Shown here: one piece after another, positions 8,674 through 17,131 of the stretch
Layout: each line of letters opens with the position of its first letter
Numbering within the stretch: the stretch's first letter is position 1
Assembly: GCA_016196565.1 (NCBI GenBank)
Contig: JACPXK010000055.1
Location: forward strand, 10,406 to 74,405
Direction: 5' to 3'
Source: Candidatus Omnitrophota bacterium
GTDB taxonomy: Bacteria > Omnitrophota > Omnitrophia > Omnitrophales > Aquincolibacteriaceae
DNA length: 64,000 nt
Translations under genes and position numbers: made by a program
The notes under the pieces: model-generated
Told to the model about the DNA's origin: nothing
Seen by the model: only the letters and a program-made list of their open reading frames with translations
Database searches by the model: none

Positions 8674-9656
8674 TCTCGGGCCCCTTCAAGACGGATGCGT
8701 GGATCCATGGCCATCAAAAGCACATCCGCCAGGAGATTTCCGGCAATGAGCAAAACGCCGATCATGACGATATTTCCCAAAACCAAAAATAAATCCTGGG
8801 TGCGCACGGCCTGCAGCATCATTTGGCCAAGCCCCGGCCACTGCGTGAAAATTTCCACCAGCGCCGCCCCGCTGAAAAGCGCCGGTAATTCCATGCCGAA
8901 AAGGCTGATCATGGGATTGATGGCATTGCGCGCAATATGCCGGAAAATAATCCGGTTTTCCGGAATTCTCGAAGCATGCAAAAAAAGAACAAAATCCTTA
9001 TCTCTAATTTCCCGTGTTTGCGCACGCATCAGACGAAAAAGATAAGCAAAAGAACCGAGCGTTAAAACAAATACAGGGATAGCCATATGACGGATCAAAT
9101 CCATAATTTTTCCAAACCAGGAAAATGAATCGTATTCCACCGATCTCATTCCTCCAAGCGGCAGGCCGCCCCAGCGGGATGCGCTGTAAAGCAAAATCAG
9201 ACATAAAAAGAAATTGGGAATGGAAAGACCGAAATAGGCAATCACTTTGCCCATGCGGTCAAAAAAACCGTCGGATTTAAGCCCTGCCCAAAGCCCCGCC
9301 GCCACCGCCAAAAACCAAGACAAAAGAAAGGATGTGCCGGTTAAAAGAAGTGTCGCCGCCAAGCGTGAGGTTAGAAGCTCAAAAACCGGCCGGCGGTAGG
9401 CAAAGGAATAGCCAAAATCCAGCCGGCATAAATTTTTAATCCAGAGGAGATATTGTATCCAAAGAGGCTGATCGAGATGATAAAGCTTTTCATATTGCTT
9501 GATCGTTGCCTCCGAAATTTGAGGATTCATGCGCAGGGCATCGAAATAATTGCCGGGAACAAAATGCATGAGAAAAAAAGTGATCATGGAAAGGAAGAAA
9601 AGAAAAGGAATGGCCGTCAAAAACCGGCGCAAAATAATGGGGCCGAGATTTTTCAT
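8670..9656 (-). CDS. oppB: Oligopeptide ABC importer permease, OppB type
   Basis: 328-residue inner-membrane permease with six predicted helices. It has the classical OppB beginning (ILRRFLTAIPFLFFLSMITFFLMHFVPG), the YHLDQPLWIQYLLWIKN segment, and the permease loop near RMIPENRIIFRHIARNA-type sequence (HASRIPENRIIFRHIARN). It forms the channel with OppC. Start and stop overlap oppA and oppC by 4 bases each, showing strict translational coupling. Confidence 0.93.
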   Translation of the reverse strand: MKNLGPIILRRFLTAIPFLFFLSMITFFLMHFVPGNYFDALRMNPQISEATIKQYEKLYHLDQPLWIQYLLWIKNLCRLDFGYSFAYRRPVFELLTSRLAATLLLTGTSFLLSWFLAVAAGLWAGLKSDGFFDRMGKVIAYFGLSIPNFFLCLILLYSASRWGGLPLGGMRSVEYDSFSWFGKIMDLIRHMAIPVFVLTLGSFAYLFRLMRAQTREIRDKDFVLFLHASRIPENRIIFRHIARNAINPMISLFGMELPALFSGAALVEIFTQWPGLGQMMLQAVRTQDLFLVLGNIVMIGVLLIAGNLLADVLLMAMDPRIRLEGARE

Positions 9657-11338
9657 GAGGCAGGCTTTATTTCTTCAATGTTATGAAAAGGTCCGCCCAA
9701 AACCGAAGGCTTAAGATTTTCAAAACGGTCGCGGATGGCATAAATCACCTTCGGCAAAACAAGATAAATCATCGGCAGTTCCCGCGCCGCCAAAATCTGC
9801 CATTCATCATACAGGACCTTTCGGGCTTCGGGATTTGAAGTGCGGACCCCTTGGCGAAAAATTTCATCCATTCGCGCTTCCCACTCCGGATGATAATCTT
9901 TAGACACACGATTCCAAAAGTGAAGACTGCCTGCCGACAACCACACATTGGCCCCAAAATGCGGGTCACTTGCCCCGGTCAATCCCATCACCGTCGCGTC
10001 CCAATCCCCCGTTGCCACCAGTTTTGAGACCAGGCTGTTAAATTCAAGCGCCAAAAAATGAACCTTTAAACCGATACGGCTTAAATCTTCCCGCACCATT
10101 TCCGCCATTTGAATACGCTCAGGGCTTTCGGCATTGGTTAAAAGGACAAATTCTAAAGCGCGTCCGTTTGTACCTTCCAGAAACCCGTCACCATCCTTGT
10201 CCTGAAATCCTTGGGAAACCAAAAGAGTCTTCGATTTTTCAGGATCATAATCATAGCAAGGAGTCTTGGAATTAAAATAAATCGGAACGGAAGGACTGAC
10301 CGGAGAACATTGAGGGGCCGCCAGACGGTTAAAAATAATATCGGCCATGGATTGATCATCCAGGGCATGCGCTACGGCCTGGCGAAAAACCGTATTGCGA
10401 AACAAGGCCCTAGGCTCTTCGCGCGGAGTATTTTGATTGAATACCACAAAACTGGATCCCAGGCCCAAACCGACTTCATAGAGATTGAATTTCTTTTTTT
10501 CCTTTTGAGGCGCAAGAACCGGATAATCTTTTCCGCTCACGCCATAATAATCCGTTTCGCCTTCCAAAAATTTGAGAAGCCGGACTTCCGGATTCGAAAC
10601 AATAAGAAAGATGACGCGCTTCAGATAAGGCAGTGAATGTCCGGCCGCATCTTTTTTCCAATAATGGTCGTTGCGCACAAGCTCGACACGCTCGCCGGCA
10701 GCGTAAGAACGCAAACGAAAAGGCCCGGTCCCGATAATATTTTCCGGCTTTTCGTCAATCCCCCATGCGCTGGAAAATTTTTCGGCCTGAACCTTTTCTC
10801 TCAAAATATGGGCCGGAAAAATAGGCTGTGCCATGGCCAAAAGAAACGGGGCAAAGGGCGACGGCAAGGTAAAGCGAACCGTATTTTTATCCAAGGCTTC
10901 AACTTGTATTTCTTTGCCTTCCAATAAAAAAATATCGCGCGATGAAGAAATGATTTTGGGATTGTAAATAAGCTCCTTAAAAGTAAACACCACATCCTGA
11001 GCGGTAAACGGCATCCCGTCAAACCACCGGATCTCAGGACGAAGATAAAAAGTCCAAACCAGGCCGGTTGGATCGATTTCCCAACCTGCTGCAAGGCTGG
11101 GCTCAATTTCCCCGTTCAAGGGATTCAAACGCGTCAAGCCTTCAAACATCAAATCGGTAATTTCCGTGGTGGACGTTTCCTGCGCCACCATGGCATTGAA
11201 AGATTTAGGATCGGAGGAAGTGGTCAGAACAAGCGTGTCGGGAGAAACTTTGGCGGAAATATCAGGTGAAAATATTGTCATTGCGAGAAGAATTAAAGCC
11301 GGCGTAAGTACGAAGCAATCTCTGACAGTTTTTATCAC
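9653..11338 (-). CDS. oppA: Extracytoplasmic peptide-binding protein, OppA/SBP_bac_5 family
   Basis: 561-residue solute receptor: signal peptide (about residues 1-28, cleavage near DISA-KV), then the family 5 fold with SFNAMVAQETSTTEITDLMFEGL-type N-domain sequence, WTFYLRP, WFDGMPFTAQDVVFTF and IIGTGPFRL. The start is GTG, overlapping the stop of the TPR gene (GTGA). The signal peptide core (RDCFVLTPALILLAMT) is encoded by a family C repeat at 11276-11326. No lipobox is visible, so the protein is probably periplasmic. Confidence 0.92.
   Translation of the reverse strand: MIKTVRDCFVLTPALILLAMTIFSPDISAKVSPDTLVLTTSSDPKSFNAMVAQETSTTEITDLMFEGLTRLNPLNGEIEPSLAAGWEIDPTGLVWTFYLRPEIRWFDGMPFTAQDVVFTFKELIYNPKIISSSRDIFLLEGKEIQVEALDKNTVRFTLPSPFAPFLLAMAQPIFPAHILREKVQAEKFSSAWGIDEKPENIIGTGPFRLRSYAAGERVELVRNDHYWKKDAAGHSLPYLKRVIFLIVSNPEVRLLKFLEGETDYYGVSGKDYPVLAPQKEKKKFNLYEVGLGLGSSFVVFNQNTPREEPRALFRNTVFRQAVAHALDDQSMADIIFNRLAAPQCSPVSPSVPIYFNSKTPCYDYDPEKSKTLLVSQGFQDKDGDGFLEGTNGRALEFVLLTNAESPERIQMAEMVREDLSRIGLKVHFLALEFNSLVSKLVATGDWDATVMGLTGASDPHFGANVWLSAGSLHFWNRVSKDYHPEWEARMDEIFRQGVRTSNPEARKVLYDEWQILAARELPMIYLVLPKVIYAIRDRFENLKPSVLGGPFHNIEEIKPAS
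11276..11326. repeat. Family C repeat forming the OppA signal peptide
   Basis: Left end TGTCATTGCGAG and right end CGAAGCAATCTCTGACA, an imperfect inverted repeat of about 51 bases. On the minus strand it encodes residues 5-20 or so of OppA, the hydrophobic core of the signal sequence. Confidence 0.7.
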
Positions 11339-11718
11339 TGCGAAGAATGTTTCTGACGTTTGCCGGCAATTAACTTCTGAAATTCGGGATCTTCATAGAG
11401 ATTTTTAAAATCAGCGTCTTTTTTGAGATGTTCAAAATCGCGATAACCGAATTCAATGGCTTGCTTAAGCGTTTGCAGGGCCGCGCGATTTTGTCCCACC
11501 AGCGCGTAACTGCAAGCCAAATTGTAATAGGCCGTGGAATCTTTTTTGCAAAGCCGGACAATCATTTTATCGATTTCAAGGCCCTTTTCGTAAAGCCCTT
11601 TGCGCGTGTAGGCCTCGGCCAAAGGAAGAAGGGCGTCCAAATAATCCGGCTTCTCTTTCACCAGCCGCTCGAAAAAAAATATTTCAAAATCTAAAACATT
11701 GGTGTTTACGCTTTTCAT
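11335..11718 (-). CDS. Small TPR-repeat protein
   Basis: A 127-residue soluble protein with about two and a half tetratricopeptide repeats (DYLDALLPLAEAYTRKGLYEKGLEID, then STAYYNLACSYALVGQNRAALQTLKQAIEFGY) and a basic C terminus. The start at 11718 is inferred from the ATGA overlap with the deformylase stop; an open extension upstream to 11811 lies entirely inside def in another frame and is discarded. Probably a protein-interaction adaptor; partner unknown. Confidence 0.8.
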   Translation of the reverse strand: MKSVNTNVLDFEIFFFERLVKEKPDYLDALLPLAEAYTRKGLYEKGLEIDKMIVRLCKKDSTAYYNLACSYALVGQNRAALQTLKQAIEFGYRDFEHLKKDADFKNLYEDPEFQKLIAGKRQKHSSQ

Positions 11719-12245
11719 TTCGCCCAAAACCTCGCGAATTCCTGTAAATGCGCGAGTGATTTTAAATCCTTCATGGCATCCAGGTAAACACATCCTTGCA
11801 AATGATCCCATTCATGCTGAATCACACGGGCGAAAAATCCGCTGGCTTCAATCCGCACGGACCGGCCTTCGCGGTTCAAGGCCTCGCAAATTAAAGATTC
11901 ATGCCGCGGAACTTGCCCCCTCAAATCCGGAATGCTGAGGCAGCCTTCCCAGCCTTCAATCATTTTTTTGGAGCGAGACGCAACCCGAGGATTAATCAGG
12001 ACCATCAGCGGAATTTCCGGGGCTTCCGGATAACGGGAATTTTGACGGACTTCAATGACCGCAATTTGTTTGGAGACATGCACCTGCGGAGCCGCAATCC
12101 CCACGCCCTCATATTCATGCATGGTCTCGGTCATATCATCAATCAATTGTTGAATCGGAAGGGATTTGATTTCTTTTTCACCGACAGGCTCTGCCTTTTG
12201 ACGCAGGACGGGATGGCCAAGCCGCGCCACTTTGAGAATGGCCAT
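11715..12245 (-). CDS. def: Peptide deformylase
   Basis: Removes the N-formyl group from nascent proteins. All three motifs are present: GVGIAAPQ (residues 47-54), EGCLSIP with metal ligand C102, and HEWDH with H144 and H148 plus the catalytic glutamate. At 176 residues it is normal. It lies 1 base after the DUF6178-like gene and is coupled to the TPR gene and peptide importer; fmt, its usual neighbour, is not here. Confidence 0.96.
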   Translation of the reverse strand: MAILKVARLGHPVLRQKAEPVGEKEIKSLPIQQLIDDMTETMHEYEGVGIAAPQVHVSKQIAVIEVRQNSRYPEAPEIPLMVLINPRVASRSKKMIEGWEGCLSIPDLRGQVPRHESLICEALNREGRSVRIEASGFFARVIQHEWDHLQGCVYLDAMKDLKSLAHLQEFARFWAK

Positions 12246-12246
12246 A

Positions 12247-13941
12247 TCAAATCTCTCCCCGGCTGTAATGAATCCTTAAAACAGAAACAAAACGGGGGTC
12301 GAGTTTTTTGCCCACTTTAAGCCGGCCAAGCTCCGATTCAATATCTTGAAATACCAAAACCCATAAGGTCCGCAAAAGTTCCTGCTCCTGCGGCGAAAAA
12401 AAGTGATCGCTAAAGGCTTTTTTAATCCGGGGGTCAAGAACCCTTTCCCCGTTTTTTATCTCGAAACCTTTTTCCATAAATTTAAGAAATTGGCTTTCGC
12501 TCAAGGCCCTGGAAGACATCGTGCCGTTCAAAACAAAGGAAGCATACCCTGTGGCAAGCACTTCGAAAAGCCTTAATTGTTTACCGCGGCTAAGCTCGTC
12601 AAAACCGCTCGGCATTTTGTCTTTCAGAAATTGATGGATCAAGGCGATTTGTTCCACCGAACGCATAACCCGGGAAATATCTTCCAGGGACTCAAAATCG
12701 CGGGTTTGATCCTGGCTTTCCGGCAGGGATTGATCAAAAAACTGCGGGATGGCGGAAAAAATCCCGCGGAAAATCATTTCGTAAGGCGGGTCGAGAAATT
12801 CCAAAAGACGTTTGGGTTCATTTTTCCAATACTTTTCCGCAATGGATTCCGCCGAAGAACGGATTTCATAAAGCCGGGTCACGGCAAGCCTGAAAATAGT
12901 CTCCAGCCATCTTTCCTGCGCAAAACGTGTGGCAATATGGATATTCTTACCGCTGACGATTTCAAGTCCCAGATTCAGAAGGCGCCGGGTTTGCTCCACC
13001 CCGCGGCGGAGCCTTTCCTCCGCCACAACATCAATGCCTCCCGCCGCAATAATTTTATTGGAAAGCCAGACAAGCTCTTCCCCAATTCCGTCAGCGCTGA
13101 CGGAATCGTTTTCCCGGACCATGAGCAGGACATCATCCAGAAAAAGCTTTTCCTTACCTGCCTCAAAAGAAATGAGCGAAAGCTTTGGCTCTCCTGTTTT
13201 TCTTCCGGTCTTTTGAAAATTTTCCGGGGTCTTCCGTGAAAAATTTTCGAATTCCTCTTTCGAGATGGGGTGAAAAACTTTGCGCGCGGTTTCGGGATCA
13301 GGAAACCCGTGCTCTTCAAACCTTTGTCCGCGCTTGAGAAAAGCCTCTTCTTCCACTTCGTCATCAATCTCTCCGAGCACACCTTCGAGCAGTGCGGTGT
13401 AACGTCCCCGGTGATTTTCAAAAAGAACTTCGAGAACACGCCGGACAGTTTCAAAACTCTCTTCTTTGACATAAATATGATAAAACTGATCCAAAGTAGA
13501 CGACGGCATGTCGCCCAAAGATTCGTCGGTGGCATACTCCCATTCCGGCTTCATCACCTGCATCACCTGTTTAAGGCCGGACACCACGGTTTCATAATCC
13601 ATATGAAGCAGCCAGGCCAAGAGTTTTTTCTCATCCGCTTCATATAAAGTCTCGAGCCATCCCAAAAAACCTGAGCCAGAAAGCCTGTCATGGCGCCAGC
13701 ATTCGATATCTGAAAGGAAAAAAAGTTGAGGCAGGGTGGCGAATTGAAGGATTTCGGTTTTCTCCTCCCTATCCATTTCTTTGGCAATCAGATAAAACTC
13801 TTCGCCGGTAAGCGATCTGGCGATGCGTTCCGGATCGTGGCAGCGGGGAAACAACTCCCCTTTTTCCCGCAGCGACGACTGACGAAAAACTTTTGCCTGT
13901 TGTTCCGCATTTAAATTTTCAAATTCTTCCTTGTCTACCAT
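12247..13941 (-). CDS. DUF6178-like family protein
   Basis: A 564-residue acidic soluble protein, mostly alpha-helical, no signal peptide or membrane span. Its N-terminal part resembles DUF6178 proteins (LTGEEFYLIAKEMDREEKTEILQFATLPQLFFLSDIECW, here split around residues 45-85, followed by LLHMDYETVVSGLKQV). The function of that family is unknown; the assignment is from memory of the pattern and needs a profile search. First gene of the def-TPR-opp operon. No Shine-Dalgarno; the ATG is 8 bases after a TAAAAT box. Confidence 0.65.
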   Translation of the reverse strand: MVDKEEFENLNAEQQAKVFRQSSLREKGELFPRCHDPERIARSLTGEEFYLIAKEMDREEKTEILQFATLPQLFFLSDIECWRHDRLSGSGFLGWLETLYEADEKKLLAWLLHMDYETVVSGLKQVMQVMKPEWEYATDESLGDMPSSTLDQFYHIYVKEESFETVRRVLEVLFENHRGRYTALLEGVLGEIDDEVEEEAFLKRGQRFEEHGFPDPETARKVFHPISKEEFENFSRKTPENFQKTGRKTGEPKLSLISFEAGKEKLFLDDVLLMVRENDSVSADGIGEELVWLSNKIIAAGGIDVVAEERLRRGVEQTRRLLNLGLEIVSGKNIHIATRFAQERWLETIFRLAVTRLYEIRSSAESIAEKYWKNEPKRLLEFLDPPYEMIFRGIFSAIPQFFDQSLPESQDQTRDFESLEDISRVMRSVEQIALIHQFLKDKMPSGFDELSRGKQLRLFEVLATGYASFVLNGTMSSRALSESQFLKFMEKGFEIKNGERVLDPRIKKAFSDHFFSPQEQELLRTLWVLVFQDIESELGRLKVGKKLDPRFVSVLRIHYSRGEI

Positions 13942-13949
13942 AAGGGGTT

Positions 13950-13955
13950 ATTTTA
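13950..13955 (-). promoter_or_regulatory. Predicted -10 box, possible leaderless start of the DUF6178-like gene
   Basis: TAAAAT on the minus strand, 8 bases before the ATG at 13941 and with no ribosome binding site between. No convincing -35 was seen. Same geometry as at 20405, 32402 and 44997. Confidence 0.4.
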
Positions 13956-13967
13956 CTGAAAATCAAG

Positions 13968-14005
13968 AAAAGGGGCTAGGTTCCTTTTGAATTGGTACCT
14001 TTTTA
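13968..14005. repeat. Degenerate family A element
   Basis: AAAAGGGGCTAGGTTCCTTTTG followed by AATTGGTACCTTTTT, related to the 5474 palindrome but with diverged arms. It lies between two divergent genes, so it is not a terminator for either. Confidence 0.55.
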
Positions 14006-14044
14006 ATTTTTCGAGTACACTATCTCGCTAAAGTCAGAGCGGAG

Positions 14045-16837
14045 ATGAGGAATTTGTCCAATCATAGACTTCCTAGGAGGCAGTGCCGATGGTTGAGCTT
14101 TCTGGTAATGGCTGTCTTTGTTTTCAGCCTCATCCCTGCGGCGTGGCCTCAAGACGAGGAACCGATGCCAAACTATAAATTCATCAAAAAATCAAACGGA
14201 ATTGAAGAATATGAGCTGACGGCCAATGGCCTGCGTATTCTCTTAGCGGAGGATCATTCCGCCCCTGTCGCTACGGTGATGGTGACCTATCAGGTAGGCT
14301 CCCGGCATGAAAATGACCGCTACCGGGGTTCCGCCCATCTTTTGGAACATATGATGTTCAAAGGAACGCCGGCTTATAACAAACAAGCCCAAACGTCTAT
14401 CGCCTCGGTTCTGCAGCAAGTCGGAGCCATGATGAACGCCGGAACCTGGCAGGACGGCACTAATTATTTTGAACTTCTTCCCAGCGACCAATTGGATCTT
14501 GCCCTTTCCATCGAAGCCGATCGCATGCGCAACTCCTTGATCCGGCAAGAAGATTTAAAATCCGAAATGCCCGTGGTCCAAAGTGAATTTGACCGGCTGG
14601 ACAATTCCCCTCTCTTTGCGCTTCAACACGGCGTGTGGGAAAAAGCCTTTCAAGTGCATCCTTATCACTTTCCGATTATCGGCATCCGGCAGCATCTGGA
14701 AGAAATGTCCGCCGCCGGCCTTAAAGAATTTTATGATTTGTATTATTGGCCCAATAATGCCGTCCTTTCCATCATCGGCGACTTTGAAACCAAAAAAATT
14801 CTCGCCCTGATCGAAAAAAAATTCGCATCTATTTCCGCTTCGCCTCAAGCTATTCCTTCGCTGGATCTTCAGGAGCCGGAACAAAAAGAAAAACGATTTA
14901 TCGAAATCAAACGCGAAGACAGGGTTCAAGCCGTCGAATTGGCTTATAAAACCCCGCCCGCAACGGACGCTGACATCATTGCCTTGGGCTTGCTCGGCCA
15001 AATCCTGGGCGATGGAAAAACCAGCCGGCTTTACCGTGCTTTGATTGACCGGGGACTTGCGGTACAGGTTTATAGCGAAGCGTCCAAAACCTTTGATCCC
15101 GGCCTTTTTGAACTCCTTGTCATTTTAACGCCGGGCGTCAAACATGAAGAGGCCGAAAAAGAACTTTTCCGTATTCTTGACGAAATCAAAAAAGAAGGTG
15201 TCACCGAAGAAGAATTAACCCGCGCCAAAAATCAGCTTTACGCCCAAATGGCTTTCATGCGCGATGGTTCTTTTTCCATGTCCAATGAATTAAGTGCCGC
15301 CATCGCTGCCGGCGATTGGACACTTTTCACCGAATATCCTCAAAAAATCAAATCGTTCACGAATGCCGATGTCTTGCGCGTCGCCCAAAAATATTTAATC
15401 GAATCCACTCTGACGCACGGCCGTCTTATTTCCAAGCACCCTGAAAAACCCAATAAGACAATTCCCCTCAAGGCCCAAAAGCCGGCTTCATCAGTTGTCA
15501 TTGTTCCGGATACCGAGATTCCTTTGGAAGAAATTCTTTCTCTCCCCAGCCAGGAAATACCTGCCGGAAAGAAAATATCGCAGCGGGCCAAGGTCAAAAA
15601 AGTCGGTCCGGTTCAAGTCATTACGGTTAAAACCGGGGTTAAAGATGTTGTGACTCTGGCAGGTTCTTTTAAAGGACCGGGACGCGTTTTCGCGAAGAAT
15701 TCACGCGTGGCGGACATGGCTGCTTCCATGCTCGATCAAGGCACCAAAGACATGGACAAATTTGAAATCGCCAAATTGCTGGAAGACCGAGGCGCCCAAG
15801 TAGGTTTTCGCTTGAATCATGAGCGTGTGGGGTTTAATGCCCGGTGCCTTAAAAAAGATGTGCCGCTTGTCCTTCGTTTGATCTCCGAACAATTGCGTTA
15901 TCCCGACTTTGATCCGGAGGAATTTGAGAAAACCAAACAAAATCAGCGCGCAGGCATTTATCAGGCCATGAGCGAGACGGCCCAGCAGGCTGCTGCGGCC
16001 CTGTCGCGTGAAATTTATCCTCCGGGCCATCCTCATTACGAACTGCCGTTTGAAAAAGAGCTCGAAAATGTTGAGAAAGTTACTCTCCCGGACGTCCGAG
16101 AATTTTTTGACACCCATTACGGCCCCATGGAAATGACCGTGGTAGCCGTGGGCGATGTCGATTCCGAGACCCTAGAAAAGAGCATCGAAACAGGCTTCGC
16201 CGATTGGGCGGTAAAAAAAATTACTTCGGATTATCCTCACGAAATTTTAGATCGCGCCGCCGAAAGAAAAGTCATTTTTGTTGCCGATAAAACCAAAGCC
16301 GATGTGATTCTGGGCCACGGCCTTTCCGTCACCCGCGAAGATCCGGTTTACTTCCCGCTTTATTTGGCCAACGGCATTTTAGGAGGCGATTTTTCCGCGC
16401 GGCTTTCCAACACCGTCCGGGACGATCAAGGCCTCACCTATCATATTCAGTCGCAATTAAACGGCATTGAAAAGAAAACCCAGGGACATTGGGAAATTAA
16501 TATGATTCTTAATTCCAAATCCCTGGAAGCTGGCATTGATGCCGCCACGGCTCAAACCCGGCTTTTTATCGCGGAAGGTATTACGGAAAAAGAATTGGAA
16601 GACGAGAAAAGCACCCTGACGGGAAATTTCAAAGTCGCCCTTGCCACCACCGGCGGGCTTGCCGGTCAAATTCTTCGGGCCGAAGAATTAGGGCTGGGCC
16701 TTCAATATCTTGATGAATTCGAAAATCTTATTCAGGCCGTTACCCTTCCCCAAGCCAATCAAGCCCTGCGCCAATATTTTCATCCCGATAAACTTCATAT
16801 TGTCATTGCCGGAAGCATTAAAGAAAAAAAGAAATAA
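14045..16837 (+). CDS. Secreted M16-family zinc metallopeptidase with two M16 modules
   Basis: 930 residues: signal peptide (hydrophobic core about 17-32, cleavage near AAWP), an active M16 domain with inverted zinc motif HLLEH (H98, E101, H102) and a downstream glutamate in VVQSEFDR (E180), then a second M16 domain (from about residue 510, VADMAASMLDQGTKDMDKF) without the HxxEH motif. One active plus one inactive half is usual for PqqL/pitrilysin-like enzymes that degrade peptides in a closed chamber; periplasmic location inferred. The ATG at 14045 has only GGAG directly adjacent; AGGAGG at 14075-14080 precedes an in-frame TTG at 14093, an alternative start that keeps the signal core. Confidence 0.9.
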   Translation: MRNLSNHRLPRRQCRWLSFLVMAVFVFSLIPAAWPQDEEPMPNYKFIKKSNGIEEYELTANGLRILLAEDHSAPVATVMVTYQVGSRHENDRYRGSAHLLEHMMFKGTPAYNKQAQTSIASVLQQVGAMMNAGTWQDGTNYFELLPSDQLDLALSIEADRMRNSLIRQEDLKSEMPVVQSEFDRLDNSPLFALQHGVWEKAFQVHPYHFPIIGIRQHLEEMSAAGLKEFYDLYYWPNNAVLSIIGDFETKKILALIEKKFASISASPQAIPSLDLQEPEQKEKRFIEIKREDRVQAVELAYKTPPATDADIIALGLLGQILGDGKTSRLYRALIDRGLAVQVYSEASKTFDPGLFELLVILTPGVKHEEAEKELFRILDEIKKEGVTEEELTRAKNQLYAQMAFMRDGSFSMSNELSAAIAAGDWTLFTEYPQKIKSFTNADVLRVAQKYLIESTLTHGRLISKHPEKPNKTIPLKAQKPASSVVIVPDTEIPLEEILSLPSQEIPAGKKISQRAKVKKVGPVQVITVKTGVKDVVTLAGSFKGPGRVFAKNSRVADMAASMLDQGTKDMDKFEIAKLLEDRGAQVGFRLNHERVGFNARCLKKDVPLVLRLISEQLRYPDFDPEEFEKTKQNQRAGIYQAMSETAQQAAAALSREIYPPGHPHYELPFEKELENVEKVTLPDVREFFDTHYGPMEMTVVAVGDVDSETLEKSIETGFADWAVKKITSDYPHEILDRAAERKVIFVADKTKADVILGHGLSVTREDPVYFPLYLANGILGGDFSARLSNTVRDDQGLTYHIQSQLNGIEKKTQGHWEINMILNSKSLEAGIDAATAQTRLFIAEGITEKELEDEKSTLTGNFKVALATTGGLAGQILRAEELGLGLQYLDEFENLIQAVTLPQANQALRQYFHPDKLHIVIAGSIKEKKK

Positions 16838-16843
16838 TTTTTT

Positions 16844-17119
16844 TCAGCTTCGTGGACCGCCTTTGCGATAATACAGTACCGAAATAAAGACGAGACTGAA
16901 AAGAGAAAAGTTCACCACGCAAAAAACCTTCCAGACCAAATCCTTGGATAACAATCCGGAAGGCAGCATGAAAAGCAGACAAGTCCATACTCCCACCGCC
17001 CAGTGAAGGCTGATATCCCGTGAGGACTTTCTTTTCATCATGGTGACGATCAGAGGAATATTCCAAAGCGGAAGAATCACCGAACTGACCAGCGCTATTT
17101 TTTGAATGACGGAGTCCAA
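16844..17119 (-). CDS. Small PQ-loop-like membrane protein
   Basis: A 91-residue protein with three predicted helices. WNIPLIVTMMKRKSSRDISL resembles the PQ-loop pattern of SemiSWEET-type and related carriers (basic turn followed by S-x-D-I-S). The start is a TTG 12 bases after the APC permease stop, with AAGGAT upstream. Substrate unknown. It ends convergent with the M16 gene, 6 bases apart. Confidence 0.6.
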   Translation of the reverse strand: MDSVIQKIALVSSVILPLWNIPLIVTMMKRKSSRDISLHWAVGVWTCLLFMLPSGLLSKDLVWKVFCVVNFSLFSLVFISVLYYRKGGPRS

Positions 17120-17131
17120 TTGCTAAAATCC

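Noticed and set aside
12577..13239. 220-codon plus-strand frame
   Set aside because: Antisense shadow of the DUF6178-like gene, no ribosome site and no recognisable motif.
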